Origin: Symsagittifera roscoffensis
Lineage: Eukaryota; Xenacoelomorpha; Acoela; Convolutidae
Assembly (NCBI RefSeq): GCF_963678635.1
Contig: NC_087062.1
Coordinates: forward strand, 66,449,415-66,513,414
Direction of reading: 5' to 3'
DNA: 64,000 nucleotides
In this document: positions 10,158 to 19,864 of the stretch, piece after piece
How the letters are laid out: the number at the start of each line of letters is the position of its first letter
Numbering within the stretch: position 1 is the first letter of the stretch
The notes under the pieces: model-generated
Database searches by the model: none
What the model saw: only the letters and a program-made list of their open reading frames with translations
Told to the model about the DNA's origin: nothing
Program-made: the position numbers and the translations under genes

Positions 10158-10552
10158 CGATAACTGCGGACGTAAGCTTCAAAACAGCACTAGCGGCCGA
10201 CTTTAAAAGAGAGTACAAGAATATCGAGTTTTTGTGGAAACAGAGGCCGGGTGTAGGAGGAATGATAGCGTTGCCCCCTGTTGCATCACAGATACCAGGG
10301 AAATATTTGTCTTTTTTGGTTACGAAAGCTACTGATAGGCAACACGTGAATCCGGAGAGCTTGGTATTGGCCTTGACTCGACTTAGGGATTTCCTGGTTG
10401 AGAGAGGTGTGACCTCTCTCTCGTTGCCAGTTTATGATCCCAATAGAGGGAAGCTACACCCGAGAGATTTGTACGCTCTTGTGCATGTGATATTTTCAGA
10501 GACTGACATAGAGGTTTACTTACATAAAAAATACTATCTGAGCATATGCTAA
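10148..10552 (+). CDS. Macro-like domain at the C-terminus of Pol
   Basis: The 134 residues have the overall pattern of a macro (ADP-ribose-binding) domain of the POA1/OARD1 kind. ITAD sits at residues 5-8, followed by a helix (ALAADFKREY) and GVGGMIALP. An LVTK strand lies at 57-60, a helix at 71-84, and LSLPVYDPNRGKL at 91-103 is in the place of the family's second ligand loop. A final helix and strand (VHVIFSETDIEVYL) close the domain. The usual glycine-rich GCG of active hydrolases is not evident, so it may bind rather than hydrolyse. Element 2 retains the same domain, fused in frame to the linker. The shift at about 10150 is therefore probably a one-base loss here. The assignment rests on pattern recognition without a profile search. 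Confidence 0.7.
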   Translation: MAIAITADVSFKTALAADFKREYKNIEFLWKQRPGVGGMIALPPVASQIPGKYLSFLVTKATDRQHVNPESLVLALTRLRDFLVERGVTSLSLPVYDPNRGKLHPRDLYALVHVIFSETDIEVYLHKKYYLSIC

Positions 10553-10986
10553 GAATTGCGCTCGGCGATAAGTGGTTTTTATTAAGTTGCTCGATAAGAA
10601 TTAGAGTCAAGTTTTAGGTTAGGTTTTAGGTACAGTATTAGGGATTAGGTTTTTATATGATAGTATAGGTGTGTGATGTTTATGTTATGTTATTGTTATG
10701 ATATGTTTTATGTTTGTGTCATCAAGGTGACAGCGCTTATTCGTGCTACTCTGACAAAGATAAAGGTGGACGATCCACCTTGGTGCTAAATTTTAAATCA
10801 GAATTGTGAAGAGAATTTCAATGGAGAGTTTTAAAGAATTGATTGATGTTGCATCCAAAAATGATGGTTCTAAGTCGCGACCTGTTTTTTAGATCTTGAT
10901 TGATCGAAAATTGTTTACTGAACACTGAATCAGAGGAGACAGAAAGAAATTACACGACACGACAACAAGAATCAACACGAAAAGAA
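10553..10986 (+). other. Spacer between Pol and the second coding module
   Basis: These 434 bp are AT-rich without a gene. GTTTTAGGTTAGGTTTTAGG lies at 10611-10630, and GTTTTAGGTTAGG recurs in the same spacer of element 2 (38968-38980). A pyrimidine tract ending in AG (CCTGTTTTTTAG, 10881-10892) would be a plausible splice acceptor for a subgenomic mRNA. This is an inference without a verified donor. Confidence 0.35.
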
Positions 10987-11259
10987 ATGGGTGACACGAA
11001 CGAACTCATGGAATTCCTCTCAGCGAGTCTAGGAGCGACTCTAGACGAGATCTATCAGCGGCTGATCGATTGTGATTTTACACGAGAAGACCCGGGGTTG
11101 GCGATGTTTGTGGTCGCACTCCTCAATGCACTGGGAAGAGAGGGTCGAGGGAATCGCCCTACAGAAGTCGTGTTGATGTTGGCCTTCGGTGAGTCCGGGA
11201 CCGCCGAGAAAGGCCGAAACAGATTGATGAGATGGAGGCGCGGAGAGAGCAAGGACTAG
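10987..11259 (+). CDS. N-terminal domain of the second module, separated by a frame shift
   Basis: The frame opens upstream, but the first ATG with a match to element 2 is at 10987 (MGDTNELM). The about 80 residues include LDEIYQRLIDCDF and TEVVLMLAFG. They match the start of the element 2 protein at 39252 (FDELYRRLRDLDY, TEAVLMVGYT). In element 2 this domain runs uninterrupted into the coiled coil; here it ends at 11259 and the coiled coil continues in another frame from about 11232. A one-base loss would explain this. The function is unknown. It may be a small helical multimerisation or death-fold-like domain, but no family was recognised. Confidence 0.6.
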   Translation: MGDTNELMEFLSASLGATLDEIYQRLIDCDFTREDPGLAMFVVALLNALGREGRGNRPTEVVLMLAFGESGTAEKGRNRLMRWRRGESKD

Positions 11260-14200
11260 GTGAGCAAAGGGACCACCGGCTAGGTGAGATGCCCTTGCCC
11301 GTCCAACCTGCGCAGCCACTCATTGGAGCGAAGAGACAACGTGATGGGCCAGGCCCGTCACACTCTGTCGACTCTCCAACAGCTGCTCCTCCCCTAAAGC
11401 GAGTGAGAGTGAGCGAGATAGAGATCCAGACGTCGGAGACGATTGAGACACTGGAGAAGAAGGAGAGAGATCAGAGTGAGCTGTGTGCCAAACTTCAGGA
11501 GTACAGGGCCATAGCTCGGGAGAGAGACGAATGGAAAAAGAAATTTGAAGATCTGCAGGTGGCCTACAAGGAGGATGAGATAAAGCACCTGAAGGAGCTG
11601 TATATGGCGAAGGTGAGCCAAGTGTCACCGGAAATCCTCGCGAGCATGAGGTCCTCGGAGGGATCTAACGACACACGCCCCAGGACAACAGCGCAGGAGC
11701 TGTGCGCATCGAGAGGACCTGAGGTTCTGGATTTGCGTGCATCAAGGGGGCCCGAGGCTCCTCAGCAGACACGACCGTCTGCTTCGAGTCAGAGGTTTAC
11801 GATACCAGACCCTTCTGACACCTATCTAGCTCCTCAATTTCAGGAATCATTTAACCAAGTGGCCAGAGCCGCGATGGATGAGATCAACAGAGGCACTGAG
11901 CGGACACTGGCTAGGATCGTTCCTTCCCAGCGTCGTGATCATTCATCAAATAGCTCGGAGCGAGCAACCCGCACGATAGCGTGTTCTGCGCCTGGTGGAG
12001 TCTTTGAGAAGTCTCGCGTGGTAGACATCAGGAAGAATCTGATGGCACGTCATCAGTTCACGCAAGTGCCAGCCGAGCATCCTCGAGCCTGCCTGAACGA
12101 CATGAGCTGGAACCCCGCCACGAACGACCAAGTAATTCCCCCAGGGAGTCGCCATTTGATCATTGGAGACAGTTTGGTGAGAGATCTGAATGAGATCTTC
12201 GTCTATGGTCATACTACCATTCTGTCCTTTGGAGGAGCCTCAGTGGCTCAAGTCATCAAAATGATGGAGTTCCAGAGCGAGGATCATTTGGATACATTAA
12301 TAATAATGCTGGGGACCAATGACGTCTCGAGAGCCCCCGTGACTCCGGAGAACAAGTGGGAACCTCTATTGGTGTGTCTCTTGAACGATTTGAAAGAAAA
12401 GTACAGACTCAAACTCGTGATCTTGTGCACGATACCACCAAATCCTTTGGTGGGCACCATAGCTGCAGATTTCATGAATGGCAACGTGACGCGGTGGAAT
12501 GAAATGACCCGCAGTCTGGTGAGAAACAACCCTGGCGAGTTGCGACTCCTGGATCTCGAAAATATGCTGCGCATGACTGACCACATCGCGCTCACTAAAG
12601 ATGGAGTGCACTTCAATACCCAACGAGGGAGGCATTGGATTAATGATGTGTTTCAGACGCAATTGAGGGAAGCGGAGCAAGAGTCGAGGGCGACCGGTTC
12701 TTTGGCTCGGCCCAATTCGACCGGAGGGAGTAGAATAAGGGCAACCGTGCCCGAATCCCTCGCCAACCGTCTAGGGCCCTTGGCAACGGAGACGGTTGGA
12801 GCCGCAACCGTCGCTCCGAGCTCGAACGTGAGAGACAGGCTAGGGACTGCTCCTCCTCCCAGGCCGCAATCGATTGGAAGCCGACTCGGCAGATCGGTGG
12901 AACAGAACAACAGGAATAACTCCCAGACCGCGTCTAGGAGGAACGATTCGCCTGCCACGACAAATCCTGCTTCGACAGCAGGACTGTCTACAAGTACCGT
13001 GCCAGCGGAGGGGATCGAATCAGGCAGCAGGCTGCTTTGGAATAGATCAGATCCTAGTCATTGGGGTCAGTATAAGACGGACATGTCGGCGAAGTTGAAT
13101 ATGAATACCTTGACGTGTCGGGAGGATGCGATGAGAATGACTGGCGGTGAAAGTCCCACAGTGTCGCGACTGTATCGGATACCGGGTGTGGATTGGCTGC
13201 TAGCAGAGCAGGAGAAATTCAGCTCCTCGACCTCACTCCGACATGTAGACCTGGATGGATTACCTCATGACAATACCTTTGGACCTTTAAACACCCGGTC
13301 GCTCACCGACGTTCGAGATAGGACCCGGGAAAGGACACCACCTGTGCGCAAGGGCAAGTTCCAGACGGAGAACAAGCCCAATAACAAACATCACAAGATG
13401 TACAGACAATTCGCTAAACCACCCGGTCAGACGCCGGGCGAGTATTCGAGGGATTACCCCCGAACTACAACAGTGGTTGGAGACGATAAGAGATACGGGA
13501 ACCTGAAGGGCCCAATAGGCGATGGCCTTTTTGCAGCTTATGACCCCTTGGACATGAAGGCTGCCAAATATCTGGTTGTGGCCGGCTCCGATTATCTCTA
13601 CACGCCCCGTTCTCTATTCTGGCCCGATGTGATTTTCTTAACGGCGCCTAAACTGGACTGGGGACAGGCGATAGGCATGATGATAAGTGTACGGAGAGTG
13701 GTCAGCATGGAGCCGCAGGTAATAATGGTTGCAGGCTCAAATGATCATCTACAAAGCAGAGGCTTATTGTCACGTCTGACGGATGGATCGATCCCGAGTA
13801 ACGAAGTTATAGGGGAGGCGATAATGACACTACTCTCGGCGATGGCCGAGGTAGAGGCAGCAGCAAGACAACGTTTCACCATGAATGTGGTGAAGGTGAT
13901 CTTCGTATTGTCACCAGGCTACGCTGCGTTGCCTGAACCCCTTCAATTTGTGTACACAATGGTCACGACGATAGCAGAGGGGATATTTAACGTGATAATT
14001 CCTGCCCCAAACAGAGTGGTGGACCCGGACAATTACTATCCGTCCCGATCTGAGCTTCCCGCCGTTTGGGCTGACATCTCGAATGCCATACAGGGGCTCA
14101 GAGATTGTAGCACAACTCGGTTGGTGCTAGATGAAGTTCTGGGGTTGGAGCTGTCCAACTTCGCAAGATTACTGAAGCTAAGACCAGGGGTAGGTGACGA

Positions 14201-17200
14201 TCATCTGTTAGTACAACAGGTGGCTGATGGTCTCTGGTTCAGACAGATGGATCATGCAGAGAATGAGCAGGGAAGGATGATCAGAAAGAATATGACGTCA
14301 GCAGAGGAGGAACTCATGGCAATAGCTTTGCGTACGAAGCCACACAACAACATATGGTTGTATCTGTCACCGAGGCTGTGCACCTTGGGTGAGGACGCGT
14401 TTGAGCATGCGCCGGCAATAATTAAAGAGATACACGCGTATCTGAAGAATCTACTTAATGCCCGGGAGTTGGCTGGAGGCAAGATGTTGAAACTGATGCA
14501 AGACGTAATCACGATGTCGTTGGACAAGTTCCAAGCTGACGTGCTGGCCACGAAGGCACAGTATGAACGATCAGATGCTATCTTGGGTGGAATGGGAGTG
14601 GGATGGACGCCATCTTTCCTATCGACGTGCTATCCGAAGGCATCTAGGAACCTGATCGCGAGCTTCGTCAAAGACATCAGGAAGTTGTCGATTGGCCTGG
14701 TGCTAGCCTTATACGTGACATTTGGTCATGAAAAATTTGTGAAAGGACCGGCAAACCTCTTTGCCCAAGCGTTGGCAGATTTGAGATTGGACGGACTCCT
14801 GACTCTGATTGCCATGACCTATGGTCGACTGGGAGATTTGCTTGTGCTATTACGTTACCCTGAACAACTACAGGGACCCAGTCGTGAGTTCAATGCACAG
14901 TTGGAAACCGCCTCGCTCAAGAAGATGAAAGACTGGAGGACTCTCCTGCTTCAATACCTCTTGCAACAGAACAGAAGCGTCACAGGAGAGGACAAGGTGG
15001 CGACGAACGCAGGCGAATGTAAGCAGTATTGTGGCATGCCCTTACTAACAGACTTAGCTGTCATGATGCGGATTGATCCGTTGGCTCTGGTCCACGGACT
15101 GAGGGAATTCGTCACAGTGGTGTATGGACCGGTGATGTCTTTTGCGTTCCCGGATGTGCAAGTTAAAGCGTACAGGAATTCAGTGTTGTACGTCAACCTG
15201 GTCTCAGTAGTGGATTGTTCCGTGCTGAATTGGGTAGAACAGAGTGAACTGAGGAAGCTGGCTAGCGACGATAGGCTGTTTGGAAGAATAGCAGAGCCAG
15301 GCTGGGTGTTGATGGACTTCAACAACCACTTCAAATGCAGAATGGGCCGTGAGGATCTGTCCCACATCCAGTTTAACCCAAAACTCTGGAATTTGAGACC
15401 AGTGGTGAAGGATACAGGAGAGGCTGTGGGAGTACCTCAATTGCCGGGAGCCTATGCCCATGCGAAAGAGAATCAACAAACATGGCTTCCTGGGTCCAGG
15501 CCGCTGCCGGACCAATGCCATCGATATCCACCGATAAGGAGGATGTTGTTCGGAGTCACATCTCCCATCACTGCCCCTCGTATTGGAGCAGCTCGTGACG
15601 CAGAGAAGAGAATGCTGAAGTGGAGTGGAGGGATGGAGCCGCGCTTCATCAGCTGGAACGTTGCTGCCGCGCATACGTTCGACTTCTCATTCCCCGATGC
15701 CTGGAGCAGGAAAAAGATCAAAGCACTACCCTCCAGGAGACCAGAGGTCTCGGCTGAAACGTGGAACGAAGTATATTCTTCCGCGGATGACTTATCGAGA
15801 CTGAAGTGGTCAGGAGAAGCGAAAGTGGTGATGCTGGAGGTGGCAAGGGAGAGCAGAGGAGGCTCATATATAACGACAGAGGACCTGGCCCCACATGGCG
15901 AGGAGTTGGTAGAGTTCCTGGTCGATGATGAATTGTTTTATCATGCAGGAGACATGGCCGTACCGGCTCGGCCGGATTCGGGCACAGACGCGCGACAAGA
16001 ACCCTCGGGACCTAGGCCGAAACCTGATGCGGACGACGATGAATTGATGGATCAGGACGATAACGATGACGGGACCGGAAGTAAGACGGAGAAACCGGGA
16101 GAGACCGATCTAGGAGCGTTGGAAAGGGACTTGCTAGAATACCGGTTCAGTGAAGACGACGATGGGGAAGTCGATGGGAGTTTATTGCTAATGGCACCAT
16201 CGTCCTTCATGTCTCCTACAAAGGAGGCGTCGGCCGATCTATCTCCGATAGACCCAATAAGCCAGGCTAGAGAGTGCCGAAGCAGGGATCCGCAGAAACT
16301 GCTTTATGAATCACCAAGGAGGAGGAAAATCGAAGAGTCAATGAAGATATCGTTCCTCAGCACATTACCAGAAGAAGAATGGGAAAGATATCAAATGGAG
16401 TTGGAAGGCAAGACAGGAGCAATCTGGAGCCGAGTAAACTTCATGGAGAAATCTTGGGACGTGATAAGGCGATATGGGACGCAGTCCATAATGAAGGTGG
16501 GATTGAACCAACCCATCATGCGTGAGGTCCTGGAGAAAATAGTGAGCTCCATGGAGTCGGATGTTCTGACCGAGTCAGTAACAGAAGACAGTGCCGATGA
16601 TCAGCATGTTGCAAAAAAATTACCTGTCAGACGAGCCAGGAAAGGGCTGAAGCGACTAAAAGGGAAAACAGGAAGTCGAGCCATGAACCCGAGAGTGGTG
16701 AAGTCGAGAGCCAGCGCAGTGGTGACCTCTTTAACGAGCGCAGGTCGTTCAGGCGAGAGCGGGCAAGGAGATAGCGCAACGCTGACAGGGGGAGAAAAAG
16801 AGAATCTGATACCCCCTATGCTCTTGGCAGGTCTGACCGTAACCGCCACTAAATCGAAGAAGACGGCGCGAACCCTGGCAGACACTAAGTTAGAAATGGA
16901 AGTCATCAGTCAATGTGGATCTGGAGGACTTGAAGATTATAGGCCCACGCGGATCAACATGGCCAAGTTGAAACTGGAAGGACAACTCGACGTGGTCGAG
17001 TACAGTCGAATAACTGTGCCGGAATCGGTCCACATGGGAGATCCGGCAGGGGGTTATGTGGAGATGTTGAAAGCGAGGAACTCCGCGAGAGGGCACCTGA
17101 TGGCTTGGAGTGAAAAGCGGGCCATGCAAGAATATCTGAAAGGGCTTACGGAGAACTCTAACTTCAATCGAAGAGAGTATGGCACAGTAATGTCATCAGA

Positions 17201-17888
17201 AGCGAACGAAATTGGATTGGAAAAACTGCTAGAAATTTCTTGGAGGGCGGCCCTCCAGAAATACTTCGATGAGACGATGAATGCACCTGCTACTGTGGCA
17301 GCATACCTGGCTCATCCTTGCGTGAGAACTGATCTGCAAGTACGACTGGCTTGGTGCTTGATGGGCATCAAAAAGGCGGAGTATGAAGCCAGTAATGACT
17401 CGAAATCACGAGAACAGGAGCTAGAGTTAATGGAAGCTCTACGAGCATTGATTTCGAAAGACGATTCAGCGATAGCATGGGCTAAACGAAAGGATGCCCT
17501 TTGCTTTGTCAGGTTCGTGGTGGATCGTATCCCCACTCCTGTGTTGGGAGAATGTATAAAGATCATTCGGCAAAAGGGAGTTGATTGCGAAAGGAACTTC
17601 CTTCGGGCACTCCTAGAACTATATCAAGACATGCCGTTGACTGTACCAAACAAGGAGTCGAATGACATGGAAAGCTATCGCAAGTTGGAAGAGGTGAGAA
17701 GATACTCCAACAAAGAATTGAAAGTGAGCCGAGAGTTGATTGAAGCGGTCAGAGGACAAAAAGAGTTTGCTACACTAGGGAAACTGAAGTCGTTCCAATA
17801 TGTGTCTGGCATACCGGGGATAGCGTATAATCCCTTCGTGAATGAAGAAGCCAGGGAAGCGTACTTCGACTATGAGCAAGTCACATAG
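11232..17888 (+). CDS. Giant accessory protein with coiled coil and tandem SGNH hydrolase-like domains
   Basis: The frame encodes 2,218 residues. Residues about 60-130 form a charged coiled coil. A complete SGNH/GDSL fold signature follows: GDSL with the nucleophile Ser314, GTND with Asn363, and DGVH with Asp457 and His460. All of these are kept in element 2. A second region repeats the spacing: AGSD at 785-787 in the nucleophile position, AGSNDH with Asn837, then VIFVLSPGY. The nucleophile serine and final histidine are not conserved there, suggesting a non-catalytic duplicate. The long remainder has an acidic stretch (about 1597-1620) and a Lys/Arg-rich stretch (about 1790-1830) that could bind nucleic acid or act as a nuclear signal. 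No other family was recognised. The final TAG (17886-17888) replaces a sense codon relative to element 2, and the frame continues directly in the next entry. The ATG used is that of the open frame; the real start is probably 10987. Confidence 0.85.
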   Translation: MEARREQGLGEQRDHRLGEMPLPVQPAQPLIGAKRQRDGPGPSHSVDSPTAAPPLKRVRVSEIEIQTSETIETLEKKERDQSELCAKLQEYRAIARERDEWKKKFEDLQVAYKEDEIKHLKELYMAKVSQVSPEILASMRSSEGSNDTRPRTTAQELCASRGPEVLDLRASRGPEAPQQTRPSASSQRFTIPDPSDTYLAPQFQESFNQVARAAMDEINRGTERTLARIVPSQRRDHSSNSSERATRTIACSAPGGVFEKSRVVDIRKNLMARHQFTQVPAEHPRACLNDMSWNPATNDQVIPPGSRHLIIGDSLVRDLNEIFVYGHTTILSFGGASVAQVIKMMEFQSEDHLDTLIIMLGTNDVSRAPVTPENKWEPLLVCLLNDLKEKYRLKLVILCTIPPNPLVGTIAADFMNGNVTRWNEMTRSLVRNNPGELRLLDLENMLRMTDHIALTKDGVHFNTQRGRHWINDVFQTQLREAEQESRATGSLARPNSTGGSRIRATVPESLANRLGPLATETVGAATVAPSSNVRDRLGTAPPPRPQSIGSRLGRSVEQNNRNNSQTASRRNDSPATTNPASTAGLSTSTVPAEGIESGSRLLWNRSDPSHWGQYKTDMSAKLNMNTLTCREDAMRMTGGESPTVSRLYRIPGVDWLLAEQEKFSSSTSLRHVDLDGLPHDNTFGPLNTRSLTDVRDRTRERTPPVRKGKFQTENKPNNKHHKMYRQFAKPPGQTPGEYSRDYPRTTTVVGDDKRYGNLKGPIGDGLFAAYDPLDMKAAKYLVVAGSDYLYTPRSLFWPDVIFLTAPKLDWGQAIGMMISVRRVVSMEPQVIMVAGSNDHLQSRGLLSRLTDGSIPSNEVIGEAIMTLLSAMAEVEAAARQRFTMNVVKVIFVLSPGYAALPEPLQFVYTMVTTIAEGIFNVIIPAPNRVVDPDNYYPSRSELPAVWADISNAIQGLRDCSTTRLVLDEVLGLELSNFARLLKLRPGVGDDHLLVQQVADGLWFRQMDHAENEQGRMIRKNMTSAEEELMAIALRTKPHNNIWLYLSPRLCTLGEDAFEHAPAIIKEIHAYLKNLLNARELAGGKMLKLMQDVITMSLDKFQADVLATKAQYERSDAILGGMGVGWTPSFLSTCYPKASRNLIASFVKDIRKLSIGLVLALYVTFGHEKFVKGPANLFAQALADLRLDGLLTLIAMTYGRLGDLLVLLRYPEQLQGPSREFNAQLETASLKKMKDWRTLLLQYLLQQNRSVTGEDKVATNAGECKQYCGMPLLTDLAVMMRIDPLALVHGLREFVTVVYGPVMSFAFPDVQVKAYRNSVLYVNLVSVVDCSVLNWVEQSELRKLASDDRLFGRIAEPGWVLMDFNNHFKCRMGREDLSHIQFNPKLWNLRPVVKDTGEAVGVPQLPGAYAHAKENQQTWLPGSRPLPDQCHRYPPIRRMLFGVTSPITAPRIGAARDAEKRMLKWSGGMEPRFISWNVAAAHTFDFSFPDAWSRKKIKALPSRRPEVSAETWNEVYSSADDLSRLKWSGEAKVVMLEVARESRGGSYITTEDLAPHGEELVEFLVDDELFYHAGDMAVPARPDSGTDARQEPSGPRPKPDADDDELMDQDDNDDGTGSKTEKPGETDLGALERDLLEYRFSEDDDGEVDGSLLLMAPSSFMSPTKEASADLSPIDPISQARECRSRDPQKLLYESPRRRKIEESMKISFLSTLPEEEWERYQMELEGKTGAIWSRVNFMEKSWDVIRRYGTQSIMKVGLNQPIMREVLEKIVSSMESDVLTESVTEDSADDQHVAKKLPVRRARKGLKRLKGKTGSRAMNPRVVKSRASAVVTSLTSAGRSGESGQGDSATLTGGEKENLIPPMLLAGLTVTATKSKKTARTLADTKLEMEVISQCGSGGLEDYRPTRINMAKLKLEGQLDVVEYSRITVPESVHMGDPAGGYVEMLKARNSARGHLMAWSEKRAMQEYLKGLTENSNFNRREYGTVMSSEANEIGLEKLLEISWRAALQKYFDETMNAPATVAAYLAHPCVRTDLQVRLAWCLMGIKKAEYEASNDSKSREQELELMEALRALISKDDSAIAWAKRKDALCFVRFVVDRIPTPVLGECIKIIRQKGVDCERNFLRALLELYQDMPLTVPNKESNDMESYRKLEEVRRYSNKELKVSRELIEAVRGQKEFATLGKLKSFQYVSGIPGIAYNPFVNEEAREAYFDYEQVT

Positions 17889-17924
17889 CTCAACTTCTGG
17901 GTTGAACGGATTAAGGAAATTGGA

Positions 17925-19829
17925 ATGTTGATGGTGGAACAACCCAAGCTTGGAATTATTTTGGAAGAACGAGTAGTCGAGCCCTCGATTCCCGAGCTAA
18001 AAGGGCAAGTGAGTTTTGATTGTGGTTCTTGGGACGGTCCCTTGAAAACCAGTCTAGTAGTGATGTGGGAACTCATGAAACCTTCCTGGTGTCCCCATCC
18101 TAACGCAGGCTTAATCTGGGACATGACCGCGGATGTCATGTTAGAACGGGATGATGATGCGAGTTTACATGATCTGGCCATGATACATCACCTGCTGGCC
18201 ATGAGATTGACGAAGAAGAAGAGCAACCCGTCCACGGAGCTGTCCGAGGAAGGTACATCGAGTAATTGGTTGAAGCAAGGCACATGCTTGGCTCAACACA
18301 GTGGGATGGAAGGACATGTTTGTAACCTGGGACACTGCCTGATTACGCTAAGCGAGCAGCATCGACAACTGGCACGATTGTACGGAAGATTGAGCATGTC
18401 AGATAAGAGTGCCATGGAGTTGGTCGCAGACTGCCATGGGGTGACGGACGTAAACCTGACCACAGCCTTGGGATTTTGCAGCATGACGAGTTCGATAGAA
18501 TCGCTCGAGCGCTTGGAGCGTGCCCATGAGCTAGTGACGTCCCTCAGCGTGGAAATATTCCCTGGAGCATTACATACAGAGCAAAAGATTGGAGGCTGGC
18601 GAGAAGCCCTAGAGAATGAAATGAATCTGAAGGATAGTGAAGCCTATCACAGACCTACTGGTTCAAAATATATGGTGGGTTCAAGCTCAGCGCCGTATTG
18701 TAATAGCAAGTATCCTACGCACATGGTGGTGATGGATGCGAGGACGCAACAAGTGTTGGTTGACCAACTTTTCTCGGTGCCAAAGTGCGTGAGGTTGGCC
18801 AGAATGTCAGAGAGGTCATATGACTTGTTGGCAAAGATCTTTCGGGCAGTCCCGAAGAGATCCGAAGGCGAGTTGCAAGACGTTGTGGGTGAAGAGTTCA
18901 TGAGACTGAACGAAGGCAACATGAGTGAGTTCCAGAAACAGAAAGCGAGTGGAGCGTTACCCACTGAATTCCCCACCATAGAAGAGAAAGACGATTTACA
19001 TAGAATCCTGATGGAAGTGGAACCGTTGCTGGGAGCCTCAGGGTATCGGACCCGAAGGAACATAGTGAGAACCCATGGGGAGTATCCTTGCCACTGCTTG
19101 GCGCAGACGTTGTGGTACCCTAAACGCGGGAATCTGATCCTAGTCTGGGACGTGGAGGAGTTGTACTCCACGGGGTTGCCCGATCAGAATCAACAAGTGT
19201 CAATCGTGGTGGTTAGCGCCATGCTAGCAGTGAGATGGTTGGAGGCTAACGCGGACACAAGTGAGCAGGAGACGGCCGTGCCGACTCCTGAACAGTTGAG
19301 CAACGTTAAAATGAGTCGTGAATTGGATCTTTTCAGAACCACCTGCAAGGTTCTGAGAATACCTAAAGCCATTGAAAGAATATGGTCAAGGCAAAGATTG
19401 ATGCCTTGGTTCCGTGCAGTGATGACATCTTGGATGTATGAACGCGCGAAGCGTCACATGTCAAGGAACACGGAAGCCTATCAATCTTTCCAGCTAGATA
19501 TAGGACCAGGAGCCTATAAACGAGCATTCTTGACGCACAGAAACGCGGTCACCACAGCGGTGAAGCGGGTAGCTGGAACGCCTTGTGTTACTGAAGATGA
19601 GAAGAAAGAGGTCTTAAGAGCTGACCTAGAACGAAACGTGAGCCTATATCTTCACAACAGCTTTTGCAGGAACCGGGAGCAGAAAGTGAATGTGGACTTG
19701 CTACCTTGTTGCAAACCGAGGCTGTTGGAACAGGAGGGTTGGGGCACGGCCCGCAACTCTCTGGACATGTTAGAGAAAGTTCTGGAAGACAGTGACGCTG
19801 AACATCAGGATGGAGAAATGATGGAGTGA
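17925..19829 (+). CDS. C-terminal part of the giant accessory protein, Cys/His motifs, function unknown
   Basis: This is the same reading frame as the preceding gene, separated only by its TAG and 12 further codons, so it is probably the C-terminus of one protein of about 2,900 residues. The first ATG is at 17925. A cysteine-rich stretch starts at residue 121 (CLAQHSGMEGHVCNLGHC). The most conserved motif is HGEYPCHCLAQTLWYP, with His384, Cys389, His390 and Cys391. Element 2 keeps it as HGECPCHCLAQTVWYP, along with LFSVPKCVRLARMS and the Cys pattern. Metal binding is plausible. There is no signal peptide and no convincing membrane segment, so this does not look like an envelope protein even though it lies in the env position. 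No known family was recognised. Confidence 0.75.
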   Translation: MLMVEQPKLGIILEERVVEPSIPELKGQVSFDCGSWDGPLKTSLVVMWELMKPSWCPHPNAGLIWDMTADVMLERDDDASLHDLAMIHHLLAMRLTKKKSNPSTELSEEGTSSNWLKQGTCLAQHSGMEGHVCNLGHCLITLSEQHRQLARLYGRLSMSDKSAMELVADCHGVTDVNLTTALGFCSMTSSIESLERLERAHELVTSLSVEIFPGALHTEQKIGGWREALENEMNLKDSEAYHRPTGSKYMVGSSSAPYCNSKYPTHMVVMDARTQQVLVDQLFSVPKCVRLARMSERSYDLLAKIFRAVPKRSEGELQDVVGEEFMRLNEGNMSEFQKQKASGALPTEFPTIEEKDDLHRILMEVEPLLGASGYRTRRNIVRTHGEYPCHCLAQTLWYPKRGNLILVWDVEELYSTGLPDQNQQVSIVVVSAMLAVRWLEANADTSEQETAVPTPEQLSNVKMSRELDLFRTTCKVLRIPKAIERIWSRQRLMPWFRAVMTSWMYERAKRHMSRNTEAYQSFQLDIGPGAYKRAFLTHRNAVTTAVKRVAGTPCVTEDEKKEVLRADLERNVSLYLHNSFCRNREQKVNVDLLPCCKPRLLEQEGWGTARNSLDMLEKVLEDSDAEHQDGEMME

Positions 19830-19837
19830 AGATGACC

Positions 19838-19864
19838 AAAGAAAAGAAGAGAAGGAGAGAAAAA
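19838..19864 (+). other. Polypurine tract after the last ORF
   Basis: An uninterrupted run of A and G (CAAAGAAAAGAAGAGAAGG and onward) lies just after the stop codon at 19829. In retroelements such tracts prime plus-strand DNA synthesis next to the 3' LTR. Element 2 has a G-rich purine run at the same place (about 48102-48114). A second, G-rich tract at 22391-22431 is an alternative candidate. Confidence 0.45.

Noticed and set aside
10611-10630. Telomere-like TTAGG sequence
   Set aside because: Only two or three irregular units inside an element spacer; no array.
17886-17888. Separate gene start after the TAG
   Set aside because: Element 2 reads through this place with a sense codon, so the two frames are parts of one protein; the stop is a point change.
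17925-19829. Envelope glycoprotein
   Set aside because: No signal peptide, no transmembrane anchor and no furin-like site could be seen; the position alone is not evidence.
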